NCBI GenBank assembly: GCA_029891385.1
Contig: CM057227.1
Coordinates: 59,211,567-59,275,566, forward strand
DNA: 64,000 bases
DNA from: Erythroxylum novogranatense
Lineage: Eukaryota; Streptophyta; Magnoliopsida; Malpighiales; Erythroxylaceae
Direction of reading: 5' to 3'
Made by a program: the position numbers and the translations under genes. Under the pieces are notes generated by a model, which made no database searches, was not told the origin of the DNA, and saw only the letters and a program-made list of their open reading frames with translations. Position 1 is the stretch's first letter. The number at the start of each line of letters is the position of its first letter. Shown one piece after another: positions 1-10,700 of this stretch.

Positions 1-1075
1 ATCCTCGGAAGGCAAAACCGTAACTCGAGCACTCGTCAACCAAAGGCTTAAGCTCCTCGAAACTCCTCCGACACTCATCACTCCAAACAAACTTATGATT
101 TTTCCTCAAGAATTTCGCCATCGGAGCGGATATCATCGAGAATCCTCCACAAACCTCCCGTAGTAACCAGCCAATCCTAGAAAACTCCTCACCTCACCAC
201 ATTCTTTGGGGCTTCCTAACTAACCACGTTTTCTATCTTCTTTGATCCACATGAACTCCTTGATCCGATATCACGTGACCAAGAAATGTAACTTCTTTCA
301 ACCAAAATTCACATTTCTCGAACTTAGCATACAACTCATGGCTCCTCAATGTCTCCAAAGAAATCTTTAAATGTTCCTCATGCTCCCGATCACTCCTAGA
401 ATACACCAATATGTCATCAATGAAAACTATGATGAATTGGTCTAAGAACGGCTTGAAGACCCGATTCATCAAATCCATAAACGCTGCCGGGGCATTCGTC
501 AATCCGAACGGCATCACCAAAAATTCAAAGTGTCCATACTGGGTCCTGAAAGCAGTCTTTGCCATATCCGACTCTTTAACCCGCAATTGATGGTATCCCG
601 ATCTCAAGTCAATCTTGGAAAATACTTTTGCCCCTTGCAATTGATCAAACAGATCATTAATGCGAGGAAGCGGATACCTGTTTTTCACCGTGACCTGATT
701 CAGCTTCCTATAGTCCACACACATCCTTAAAGAGCCATCTTTCTTCTTCACAAACAGAACCGAAGCTCCCCAAGGTGAAGAACTTGGCCTGATGTACCCC
801 TTCTCTAACAGCTCCTCTAATTGCTCCTTAAGCTCCTTCAACTCCGCCGGAGCCATCCGATAAGGCGAAATCGAGATCGGTGACGTACCCGACAAAAGCT
901 CGATCGAAAACTCAATCTTCCAAACTGGCGGTAGTCCAGGCAATTCCTCGGTAAAGACATCCAAGAAATCCCTGACTATTGGAATGTCCTCCAACTTTCC
1001 TCTGTCCGCTTCTAAATCCACCACATAGGCCAAAAATGCCTCACAACCTCCTCTCATCAGCTTCTCCGTTGCCAA
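1..1075 (-). pseudogene. Element M1: Ty3/gypsy reverse transcriptase, broken (RNase H start to RT)
   Basis: Minus-strand remnant of the RT part of a Tekay/Del-type gypsy polyprotein, which copies element RNA into DNA. The open stretch 233-1075 reads through the usual landmarks: [19 protein letters not shown], a [16 protein letters not shown] block, [39 protein letters not shown] and the catalytic FIDDILVYS box near 400-430. Below 233 the frame shifts, but the nucleotides still match the RT/RNase H boundary of M2. The stretch aligns end to end with 15524-16600 apart from small indels. The rest of pol lies beyond the left edge. Family assignment is firm; whether the indels are decay or sequencing error is open. 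Confidence 0.9.
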
Positions 1076-1460
1076 AGCCGAAACAAATCTGAGCGGACCG
1101 ACATTCCCCCCTCAGAAACACAACTCTTACTCTTCACATCACAACCAACTCTCTGCCTTCCGCTACAATCCAGACGAGCATTGTACCTTGCCAATGTATC
1201 CATACCCAGAATTACATCTAGCCCTCGCATCTTCAGTGGCATCAGATCTACTACTAGACATCCTCCACCAATACTAAGCTCACAACCCTAAACATCCGAC
1301 TAATCACAATGTGTCGCCCGATCAAGTACTCACCATCACGGAGTATCCAACGGACTCATGAACTCTATCACAAACAGTCTACTCGACGAAACAAACGAGT
1401 GAGTAGAACTCGGGTCAATCAACACAAGCACATCATCAAGAAATAAGTGAGCCATACCAA
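1057..1460 (-). pseudogene. Element M1: gypsy aspartic protease remnant
   Basis: Matches the protease region of M2 (16600-16985), which reads [13 protein letters not shown] and later [11 protein letters not shown]. Here only the [23 protein letters not shown] stretch is open (1057-1242). The active-site side (about 1380-1430) is recognisable at DNA level but out of frame. The protease would mature the Gag-Pol polyprotein in the particle. At least three frame changes lie between protease and RT, so no polyprotein can be made as written. Confidence 0.75.
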
Positions 1461-2350
1461 GAATAACATCCGGCGAGGCCTCTGATCCTCACGCGTCATA
1501 GCGAAAAACCTAGCTGTGCCTCGCCTCTCGGTCTCCCGAAAGACTCGCCTCCTAGCAAAGATCGAATCGCCCCCTGTGGTCGAAGTCCCCGACTTACGCC
1601 TCTCGTCCTTCTCGAGCTCAGATCCAAATCCTCTCTCCCGGACGGTACCGATACTCTCTCGCCCTGCCCCTTCATCCACAAATTGAAGCATGCACTGTCA
1701 ATGGTGACACTCCCCGCTATGGAAATTGCCACAGTGCTCGCGACTTAGGATAGACGACTTGTCCCCGCCTCCCTCCTGTTGCCTCCTCGTCAGAGCGCTG
1801 ATGAGAAACAAGAAGAGTCCTCATCGACAGAGACTTGCTCACATCATCGCTCCTCACCTCCGATCACGTGGAAAACCCCTAGACTCTCAGCTCGGGCATA
1901 GGAGCACTAGCACTACCTCCTTCCGAATCGCTCCTGTTCTTTCTCTTCTTATTCACAAGACTTTAATGTTTTCTATGCTCTCCACCTCGCCACTGCTTCC
2001 ACTAATCACTGGAAGTCACAGATATTCAAAGACAAATAACTTTTCCCCGATCACCGATGTAGACTGACTCAAATCGGCGACATCTCCTGTTTACTCAACA
2101 TCGATCGAAGCATAACGACATAATCACAGTAAACGGCGCCATACTCGCTTCTGATCATATCCTCTCAGCAAGGCTCGAAACTCCTCTCGTCACTGGACAT
2201 AAACCTCGACATGTACTTCTTCCCTAATGCACCAAGAAGTCCCGCCATGCCAATATTATCGGTCTTCTCATTTTGCTCGCACAGCCTCCCACCAATGCAG
2301 GCATCTCCTCAAGTAAACCAAGATACACAACCCGATCCTCCTCCTCACAC
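1461..2350 (-). pseudogene. Element M1: C-terminal part of gag, broken
   Basis: Minus-strand gag remnant aligned to 16986-17876 in M2. Neither copy keeps a long frame. Around 1690-1740 the DNA still reads as the first CCHC-like half (CGNFHSGEC in M2), the nucleic-acid-binding knuckle of gag. Upstream (2100-2350) lies the retrotransposon gag fold seen better in M2. The gag is interrupted at 2350 by element P1 and resumes at 11090, where its N-terminal part is found. Confidence 0.7.
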
Positions 2351-3781
2351 TGCTACCCCCAAATTTTTTAATGATAAATCAAGCATGATTAGATAAATTG
2401 AGTAAGTTATGTTAGCATAAATGGAATTGAGATTGATTAAGATATGATAGCATTAAATGAGTTAGGTGTTAAAATTAATGAAATTAAATGTGTTAGTTGG
2501 TTTAAATGAATTGGAGGTAAATTAAAGAGTTAATTGGGCTTGGGCCCAAATGGAATAAAAGAGAAATTAAATGAAATGGGCTTGAAAGAAATTTAATGGG
2601 CCTAAGCATGTTGTAGTAGGATATAAGAAGGAAGGAAGAAGGAATTAAGTGAAGAAGTTGGGCTTGGGCTTAAGTGACTTAAAGAGGGGTATAAAAGAAG
2701 AGAAGATAATTGAGTTAGTAGGAAATAGAGTGGAAGAAACGAAAATAGAGGGAGAAAGGAGAGAGTTGTCGTGGGAGTGGAGAGAAGAAGAAGGAAAGAA
2801 GAGTTTTATGCTAGGGTTTGATTTTCCTTGAGTTTTAGTGGGAGTTTGAAGAAAGTATAAGACTTAAAAGTGGAGAGGAAGGCTAGAGCTTCATTTTGAA
2901 CCAAGAAATCACTTGGTTAGCTAAGGATTCAAGGTAAGCTTTTTGATTAAGGTTAAGCTTTTGTTGGTTTTATGGTTTACATAGCTTAGAAAGAAGATGG
3001 GTCTAGTGATTCTAAAGTTTATAGGATGATTAAGGTTTTTAGGTTTTTCAATTTCTAACCCTATATTGATATGGGGTTATTTTCTTGTTATGATTGAAGG
3101 AAGACAAGAAAGAGGAGAAGAACAAGAAGAGGAACTTCCTTAGGCAAGTTTAAGCAAGGATACAAGGTGGGTTTCACTTTTATCTTTATGTTTATAAGCT
3201 ATAAATGCTATTCAACCAATGTAAATTAATTGTTTTCCAACTACTTTTGAGTGAGTCTTAATGATGCTATAAATGCTTGTGAATTGTTTTATGAATATAC
3301 TCATGTAAGAAGTTTAACCATAAATGCTATTTGTTATGGAATTGTTATAATGGTTGAGTTGACTTGAGATGAATGAGCATGGTTTTGATGATTGATTCGA
3401 AAATGAGATTGATGAATTGAGAATTATGACATGTGCATGAAAATGAGATTTTAAGACTATGCCAATTGGGCAACATGATGTTTTGAATGCATGAAGTATA
3501 TGTTATGTGGGTAAGGTATAGTCCCCAAGAAATGTCATGTGCACGTCGACCATGATAAGGCTTCGCCCGCCTGCCCGATTATGGCAAGGATGTTCCTTTC
3601 AGGACTCCTCAAGATTTTGCCTACATAAGATCATTTATGAGATTATGTAGTGCCATGAACATGGACTTACCGAGCCAATTATGTGTGTTTGTGCTTACTT
3701 GTATGAATGATGATAGAAAACTGCATGATTGTTGCAAATATTGAAAGGTGCATGATTGATGATTGACGCATGTCCTATAAG
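2351..3781 (+). repeat. P1 5' LTR, truncated
   Basis: Nearly identical to the first 1.4 kb of the P1 3' LTR (7791-9225) and of the P2 LTR (17877-19315). It begins TGCTACCCCC where the other copies have TGTTACCC. It stops at CCTATAAG, where the full LTR continues into GATTGTTTGAG, so about 1.85 kb of LTR is missing, including the GTCGAC array. TATAAAAG at 2690-2697 is the likely promoter. A consensus 5' splice site (CAAG/GTAAGC) follows at 2933/2934. Confidence 0.92.
2690..2697 (+). promoter_or_regulatory. TATA box of P1 5' LTR
   Basis: TATAAAAG about 340 bp into the LTR, followed by a purine-rich GAAGAAG-type stretch and then GTAAGC. The same arrangement occurs at 8136-8143 and 18222-18229. 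Inferred from sequence only. Confidence 0.6.
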
Positions 3782-3890
3782 TTATTTTCTTGTTATGATT
3801 GAAGGAAGATAAGAAAGAGGAGAAGAACAAGAAGAGGAACTTCCTTAGGCAAGTTTAAGCAAGGATACAAGGTGGGTTTCACTTTTATGT
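3782..3890 (+). repeat. Misplaced duplicate of an internal LTR segment in P1
   Basis: These 109 bases repeat LTR sequence already present at about 3072-3182 (and 8522-8632), starting TTATTTTCTTG and ending GGGTTTCACTTTTAT. They join the truncated LTR directly to gag sequence. Between the two joints the LTR end, primer-binding site, leader and gag N-terminus are absent. It could be a real template-switch or repair scar, or an assembly join. Confidence 0.85.
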
Positions 3891-4356
3891 ATAGAAGAGA
3901 AAGAACAGAGAGCAGTTCTCCAGAAAAGGCATGAGTGCTCCAGCGCCTGTGAGGAGCACTAGAACTCAGTATACACAGAGTGAGGTGGGTAGCAGTGGCC
4001 CCACTAAGAGTAAGCAGCCTAGGGCTATGTCAAGGCAAGCTTCAAGTGTAGCAAGTCCAGGGTGGACAGGTAGGGGTAACTTCACAAATCTCCAATGTGA
4101 CCATTGTGGGAAGTTTCATAAAGGGGAGTGTTTGATGAAAATTGGAGCCTGTTTTCAATGTGGTGAAAGAGGGCACAGGATCAAGGATTGTCCCCAGGCA
4201 GTCAGGCAGGAAGGGTCTCAGTCTCAGCCCCAAGAAGAGCAAAAACAGTGGCATCTCGGCCAGTACATGGTGTGGGCAGTTCAGGAACTGCAAGGAAGGC
4301 ATATCCGGCAGGGAGACCTAGAGGATGAGTCAGCACCACTCGGGTCTTTGCCATGA
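3891..4356 (+). pseudogene. P1 gag, C-terminal nucleocapsid part
   Basis: The open stretch 3931-4356 encodes a basic, Ser/Gln-rich tail with two zinc-knuckle-like motifs: CDHCGKFHKGEC and then a canonical CCHC, CFQCGERGHRIKDC (about 4150-4192). In gypsy elements this part of Gag binds genomic RNA in the particle. The N-terminal capsid-like domain is missing, removed by the rearrangement just upstream, so this is a fragment. The first ATG is probably only an internal Met. The protease frame starts about 30 bp after the stop. Confidence 0.85.
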
Positions 4357-4385
4357 CCAGGAAGAAGCCGCCGCTCCCCTAAGTA

Positions 4386-5246
4386 GTGACGAGTATGGCT
4401 ATGTTATTTGACTCTCCTGTTTATGTGTTAATTGATACTGGCTCTACACATTCGTTTGTATATGCAAGTATGAATTTGCATGCTGTATGTCCTGAGACTA
4501 TGGATAACCTTCTGGTTGTTAGTACTCCTTTAGGGAGTAAGGTGGTGATTAGTTTGATCTATAAGAATTGTGAGCTCAGTATCGACGGTGCTAGACTGGT
4601 AGTAGATCTACTACCTCTAGACCTTCAAGGATTGGATGTTATATTGGGGATGGATGTCATGGAGAGGTACAAGGCGAAGCTAGACTGTAGTTTGAAAGAA
4701 GTAGAGTTTGATCTGGGCAATGATCAGAAAGTGGTCTTCAAGGGGGACAGGAAGCTGCCAGTACCGAGGATCATTTCAGCTATGTTGGCTAACAATGTGA
4801 TGAGACAAGGGTGTGAGGCCTTCTTGGCACATGTAGTGGATCCAGAAGTGAATGTGGGCAGATTAGAGGATTTTCAGGTTGTGAGGGAGTTTCCTGATGT
4901 ATTTCCAGAGGAATTACTAGGGTTGCCGCCGGTGAGGGACATTGAGTTCGAAATTGACTTGATTCCTGGAACCGCGCCAATCTCCATACCACCCTACAGA
5001 ATGGCTCCAGTTGAGTTGAGAGAACTCAAGGAGCAATTGCAGGAATTGTTGGAGAAGCAGTTCATCAGGCCGAGTTCTTCACCTTGGGGAGCTCCGGTCC
5101 TGTTTGTGAGGAAGAAGGATGGGACGTGGAAGATGTGTATAGACTACAGGAAGCTTAACAAGATGACGATTCAGAACAAGTATCCGTTGCCACGGATAGA
5201 TGATTTATTTGATCACCATGCGGGCAAGGGTCTTTTCGAAGATTGA
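4386..5246 (+). pseudogene. P1 pol: aspartic protease and N-terminal RT
   Basis: This 286-aa frame begins with the retropepsin active site [14 protein letters not shown] (about residues 16-29) and continues through [11 protein letters not shown], the second protease landmark. The linker [14 protein letters not shown] leads into [35 protein letters not shown] and IDYRKLNKM. The frame ends at 5246 by a frameshift just after DDLFD, where the sister elements read [18 protein letters not shown] resumes in another frame at 5200-5580. Protease residues look intact; the polyprotein is not. Confidence 0.92.
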
Positions 5247-5580
5247 CTTAAGATCAGGTTATCATCAACTCCGAATCAAGGAGTCTGATGTAAACAAGAC
5301 AGTTTTCAGGACCCGTTATGGGCATTATGAATTCAGGGTCATGCCCTTCGGATTGACCAATGCTCCAGCTGCCTTCATGGATCTGATGAATAGAGTGTTT
5401 AATGAATTCTTAGATCAGTTTGTCATTGTGTTCATTGATGACATTCTGGTCTACTCCAAGGATGAAGGAGAGCATGAACAGCATCTCAGGATAGTATTGC
5501 AGAGATTAAGAGAGCGAGTTGTATGCCAAATTCAGAAATGTGAATTTTGGCTGCGTGAAGTAATTTTCCTCGACATGTGA
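5200..5580 (+). pseudogene. P1 pol: RT catalytic core
   Basis: Continues RT after the frameshift near 5215: [37 protein letters not shown] and the catalytic [15 protein letters not shown] box (about 5430-5470), followed by [12 protein letters not shown]. The frame is lost at 5572-5578, where one G appears missing from the FLGHVIS codons, creating a stop. The first residues before FSKID are frame noise. Catalytic aspartates are present. Confidence 0.92.
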
Positions 5581-6557
5581 TTTCCAAAGAAAGGATTCAT
5601 ATTGATCCGAGGAAAGTAGAAGCAGTGGTGAATTGGCAAGAACCTAAGACAGTGAAAGAGGTAAGAAGCTTCCTAGGTTTGGCAGGTTATTATAGGAGAT
5701 TCGTGGAAGGGTTCTCAATGATGGCTGCCCCTATGACTAAACTGTTAAGAAAGAATCAGCAGTTCATATGGAGTGAGGAATGTCAGAAGAGCTTTGAGGA
5801 GTTCAAGAACAGATTGACAAGTGCTCCAGTATTGGTTTTGCCCAATGGAGACCAGGGGTATACGGTGTACAGTGATGCCTCGAGGAAGGGTTTAGGATGT
5901 GTGCTGATGCAAGATGACAGGGTAATAGCCTATGCTTCACGGCAGTTGAAGCAGTATGAGTTAAATTATCCGACTCATGACTTGGAGTTAGCAGCGGTAA
6001 TTTTTGCTTTAAAGATATGGAGACACTATCTGTATGGGGTTCAGACAAGGGTTTTCACGGATCACAAAAGCCTCAAGTACTTGCTAAGCCAGAAAGAACT
6101 GAATCTGAGGCAGAGAAGATGGTTAGAGTTGCTCAAGGACTATGACCTGATGATAGAGTATCATCCAGGCAAGGCGAATATAGTGGCAGATGCATTAAGC
6201 AGGAAATCTTCGATAGCTTATGTTCAGGCAGTTTACTTGCCTTTATTGGAACAGATGGCCAAGTTGAAGATCGATCTAAAGCAGATCACCGAGTTGTATT
6301 CTTGCTCAATTGTGGTGAGACCTATCCTCAGGGAGAAGGTCAAGGAGTTGCAGGAGCAGGATACAGAATTAAATAAGCTTCGTGAGGAAATCCAGAATGG
6401 TAAGCAGTCAGAAGTGCAAGTAAGGGATGATGGGCTAATGGTAGTCAAAGCAGGTTATGTATCCCTAATGATAAAATCATATGATGAGATCATGGATGAG
6501 GCACACAATGCGCCTTATTCCATGCACTCAGCGATACCAGAATGTACAAAGATTTGA
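5577..6557 (+). pseudogene. P1 pol: RT C-terminus, RNase H, start of integrase
   Basis: This 326-aa frame holds the RT end ([19 protein letters not shown]), then RNase H ([73 protein letters not shown]), which degrades the RNA strand during cDNA synthesis. It continues into the integrase N-terminal region ([12 protein letters not shown]). It ends by frameshift at about 6535, inside the HHCC zinc finger, where Q reads MHPGSTRMYRDLKEHFW. RNase H appears complete. Confidence 0.93.
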
Positions 6558-7074
6558 AGGAACATTTCGGTGGAAAGGCATGAAAGGGATGTAGTGAATA
6601 TGTGAGCGGATGTCTAGTGTGTCGAGAAGTCAAGGCCGAGCACCGTGCACCTTCGTGCATGTTGCAGCCATTGTCCATTCTGAATGGAAGTGGCAAAGAA
6701 TCACGATGGATTTTCTCGATGGGTTTGCCTAGGGCGGCAAGAAGCATGATGCCATTTGGGTTATAGTTGATCGGTTGACCAAGTCACCCATTTTCCGCAA
6801 TCAAGCAAATGCATCTTCATTGCAAGTCTTAGCCAGGAAGTATATTGATGAAGTGGTAAGGTTACATGGAGTTCCGGATTCTATAGTATCCGACAGGGAT
6901 CCTCGATTCACATCGAGATTTTGAGGAAGTCTGCAGGAAGCATTAGGAACTAAGCTGAATTTCAGTACGGCGTTTCATCCTCAGACGGATGGTCAGTCTG
7001 AGAGGACAATTCAGACACTAGAAGGGATGCTTAAAGCATGTGTTATGGACTTTAGAGGAGCATAGGATGATCAT
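6558..7074 (+). pseudogene. P1 pol: integrase catalytic core, interrupted by stops and frameshifts
   Basis: No long frame, but the DNA follows the intact Q integrase. It includes the CLVC zinc-finger end (about 6618), the TMDFL block with the first catalytic Asp (about 6700), [12 protein letters not shown] with the second Asp (about 6888-6925) and [17 protein letters not shown] with the Glu (about 6978-7020). In-frame stops replace Trp at two places: TGA after TSRF near 6922, and TAG in the GAWDDHLP segment near 7064. At least two indels precede them. Confidence 0.88.
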
Positions 7075-7779
7075 TTGCCGTTGGTCGAATTTGCCTATAA
7101 CAATTCGTACCATTCAAGCATTCAGATGGCTCCCTATGAAGCCCTATATGGCAGAAGATGCAGGACTCCCATATGTTGGGATGAAGAAGGTGAGAGGAAG
7201 CTAGTAGGACCAGAGTTGGTCCAGATGACAGTTGAGAAAGTGGATGTAATCAAACAGCGACTTAAGGCAGCCCAGGATAGAATGAAGAGTTATGCCGATG
7301 CTAACAGAAAAGAAATGGAATATGCAGTGGGTGACAAGGTGTTCCTCAAGACGTCTCCATGGAAGGGAGTTATGAGATTCGGCAAGAAGGGGAAGTTAAG
7401 TCCTCGCTATGTGGGTCCGTATGAAGTATTGGAGAGGATTGGGTCGTTGGCCTACAAACTGACATTGCCGCCAGAATTGTCACAGATTCATGATGTATTC
7501 CATGTCTCGATGCTGAGAAGGTACAGATCAGATCCTTCTCACATCATTCAGACCTCAGAAGTTCATTTGAGCGATGACTTGAGCTATGAAGAAGTGCCTG
7601 TGGAAATTCTGGATAGCAAGGATAAGATCCTCAGGAACAAGATAATCAAGCTAGTCAAAGTCCTGTGGATGAACCATGCAGTTGAAGAGGCGACGTGGGA
7701 GCCTCAAGATGCAATGCAGGAGCAGTACCCACACCTCTTCAGTAGATCAGGTAAGAATTTCGAGGACGAAATTTCTTAA
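7075..7779 (+). pseudogene. P1 pol: integrase C-terminus and chromodomain-like tail
   Basis: This 234-aa open stretch starts after an upstream stop, so its Met is not a real start. It holds VEFAYNNSYHSSIQMAPYEALYGRRCRTP, the DNA-binding GPF/Y-type block (SPRYVGPYEVLERIGSLAYKLTLPPELSQIHDVFHVS) and a C-terminal chromodomain-like region with VKVLWMNHAVEEATWEPQDAM. In chromoviruses such tails are thought to steer integration to heterochromatin, which fits the nested setting. The stop overlaps the polypurine tract before the 3' LTR. Confidence 0.92.
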
Positions 7780-7790
7780 GGGGGGAAAAA
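7778..7790 (+). promoter_or_regulatory. Polypurine tract of P1
   Basis: AAGGGGGGAAAAA lies directly before TGTTACCC, the first bases of the 3' LTR. This is the expected plus-strand DNA primer. The usual GAGGACGAAATTTC of this clade precedes it. Confidence 0.9.
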
Positions 7791-10700
7791 TGTTACCCAC
7801 AGAATTTTTTTTAATGATAAATCAAGCATGATTAGATAAATTGAGTAAGTTAAGTTAGCATAAATGGAATTGAGATTGATTAAGATATGATAGCATTAAA
7901 TGAGTTAGGTGTTAAGAATTAATGAAATTAAATGTGTTAGTTGGTTTAAATGAATTGGAGGTAAATTAAAAGAGTTAATTGGGCTTGGGCCCAAATGGAA
8001 TAAAAAGAGAAATTAAATGAAATGGGCTTGAAAGAAATTTAATGGGCCTAAGCATGTTGTAGTAGGATATAAGAAGGAAGGAAGAAGGAATTAAGTGAAG
8101 AAATTGGGCTTGGGCTTAAGTGACTTAAAAAGGGGTATAAAAGAAGAGAAGATAATTGAGTTAGTAGGAAATAGAGTGGAAGAAACGAAAATAGAGGGAG
8201 AAAGGAGAGAGTTGTCGTGGGAGTGGAGAGAAGAAGAAGGAAAGAAGAGTTTTATGCTAGGGTTTGATTTTCCTTGAGTTTTAGTAGGAGTTTGAAGAAA
8301 GTGTAAGACTTAAAAGTGGAGAGGAAGGCTAGAGCTTCATTTTGAACCAAGAAATCACTTGGTTAGCTAAGGATTCAAGGTAAGCTTTTTGATTAAGGTT
8401 AAGCTTTTGTTGGTTTTATGGTTTAGATAGCTTAGAAAGAAGATGGGTCTAGTGATTCTAAAGTTTATAGCATGATTAAGGTTTTTAGGTTTTTCAATTT
8501 CTAACCCTATGTTGATATGGGGTTATTTTCTTGTTATGATTGAAGGAAGATAAGAAAGAGGAGAAGAACAAGAAGAGGAACTTCCTTAGGCAAGTTTAAG
8601 CAAGGATACAAGGTGGGTTTCACTTTTATCTTTATGTTTATAAGCTATAAATGCTATTCAACCAATGTAAATTAATTGTTTTCCAACTACTTTTGAGTGA
8701 GTCTTAATGATGCTATAAATGCTTGTGAATTGTTTTATGAATATACTCATGTAAGAAGTTTAACCATAAATGCTATTTGTTATGGAATTGTTATAATGGT
8801 TGAGTTGACTTGAGATGAATGAGCATGGTTTTGATGATTGATTCGAAAATGAGATTGATGAATTGAGAATTATGACATGTGCATGAAAATGAGATTTTAA
8901 GACTATGCCAATTGGGCAACATGATGTTTTGAATGCATGAAGTATATGTTATGTGGGTAAGGTATAGTCCCCAAGAAATGTCACGTGCATCGCCGACCAT
9001 GATAAGGCTTCACTACCGCCTGATTGTGGCAAGGATGTTCCTTTCAGACTCCTCAAGATTTTGCCTACATAAGATCATTTATGAGATTATGTAGTGCCAT
9101 GAACATGGACTTACCGAGCCAATTATGTGTGTTTGTGCTTACTTGTATGAATGATGATAGAAAACCGCATGATTGTTGCAAATATTGAAAGGTGCATGAT
9201 TGATGATTGACGACGTCCTATAAGATTGTTTGAGAATTTGCTTGAATCATAAGTAATTCAACGAACTTTGCTTATTTCCATAAATATAAACGTGTTACCC
9301 ACGTTTAAAGCTCACCCCACCTTCCCGTCCCATCTCCGGTGAAAATCGGGATCACGAAGAATGAGCTCAAGGCATACCCAAGATTGTGTTTTGATGTATT
9401 TTCAAGTTAGTTTTTGTAAAACAATGCTTTAGTCGTATTTTGAGAATGATGTTATATTTTTGAAGCTTTATTGTAATTGGGCTTGAAATGCCCACTAAAG
9501 CATTGTAAGCTACTTGTTTTGAATGTGAATGAAATGCATGAATTACGATTATCATGATCTATCAAACCATTTATTATCATGTTAAAGCATAGGATTCAAA
9601 GTTGCATGAAATGGCTTTGAAATCCATGTGGGTAGAAATACATGTTCAGTTCAAGTGAAGATGCGTATAGTGTTGTGGTTGAATGAATGAATTTGGCATA
9701 GAAATGGATGAGTTTGAGAGGATTAGAAGTGTTCATGATGTTTGGGGTTTACAAATGAGAAGTCATGAGCCTTGAAAGATGCTAGTGTCAAGTGTTTAGA
9801 AGTTGGAAATTGAGAGTTTTGATGGTTATATAGGAATTTAGGATTGATAGACATATCAATCAAGAAATGGTTCAATGATGAAATAATTTTGATGTTTGGA
9901 GTTGTCATGAGGTGTTTTAGTAGTGGAGTGAGTGAATCTTGCAAAGGTTAAGTGAAATAAACCCCATAGGACAAGATGGCAAGGTATTCCAGTCGACTAT
10001 TAAGTGTTCCAGTCGACTATCAATGGTTCCAGTCGATTATGAAGTGTTTCAGTCGACTATTCGGAGAACGGAGCTTATTTTTTGTAAGTTCCAGTCGACT
10101 ATAAACTGTTCCAGTCGACTATAAATGGTTCCAGTCGACTATAAAGTGTTTCAGTCGACTATTCGGAGAGCGGAGAGTATTTTCGTAAGTTCTAGTCGAC
10201 TACAAATGTTTCCAGTCAACTATAAAGGGTTCCAGTCGACTATAAAGTGTTCCAGTCGACTATAATCAGCAAAAATACCTATCCCAGTCGACTAGCACTT
10301 ATCCCAGTCGACTAGCACCTTTTTGTCTGGATAAGTCGGGTTATCCATCAGCATACCTCGAGTTACGGGAAAAATGGTATTTTGGACATTGTTAGAGGCC
10401 GAATTTGGTTTTGTGGTCTTCATGAGAGTTGTAGATCAAGATGTATAATTTCAAATGGTGAACGAACGAACTTGATCCGACCTATATATTAAAAGTTATG
10501 TAAATCGCGCCAGAAGAGTTTCAATTGGATTTTTTGAAGTGAGAATGGTCCATTGTTTTGGGCATAAATCCCTCATACGACCTCCAATTAAGGTGAGGCT
10601 TGAACCGTTGGATTTATAAGACATATATCTTCCTTGATACTAAAATTGGGATTATTTGGATTTAAATTGAGAAAGTTTCCATTAAAAGAAGTGAGAGGCC

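Noticed and set aside
8095..8277. 60-aa frame MKKLGLGLSD-type present identically in three LTR copies
   Set aside because: Conserved only because the LTR copies are near identical. It overlaps the TATA box and purine-rich transcript start; there is no coding signal of its own.
9939..10124. Plus-strand frame with repeated FQSTI peptide
   Set aside because: It is the GTCGAC array read in one frame. No domain, and it is not preserved in the P2 copy.
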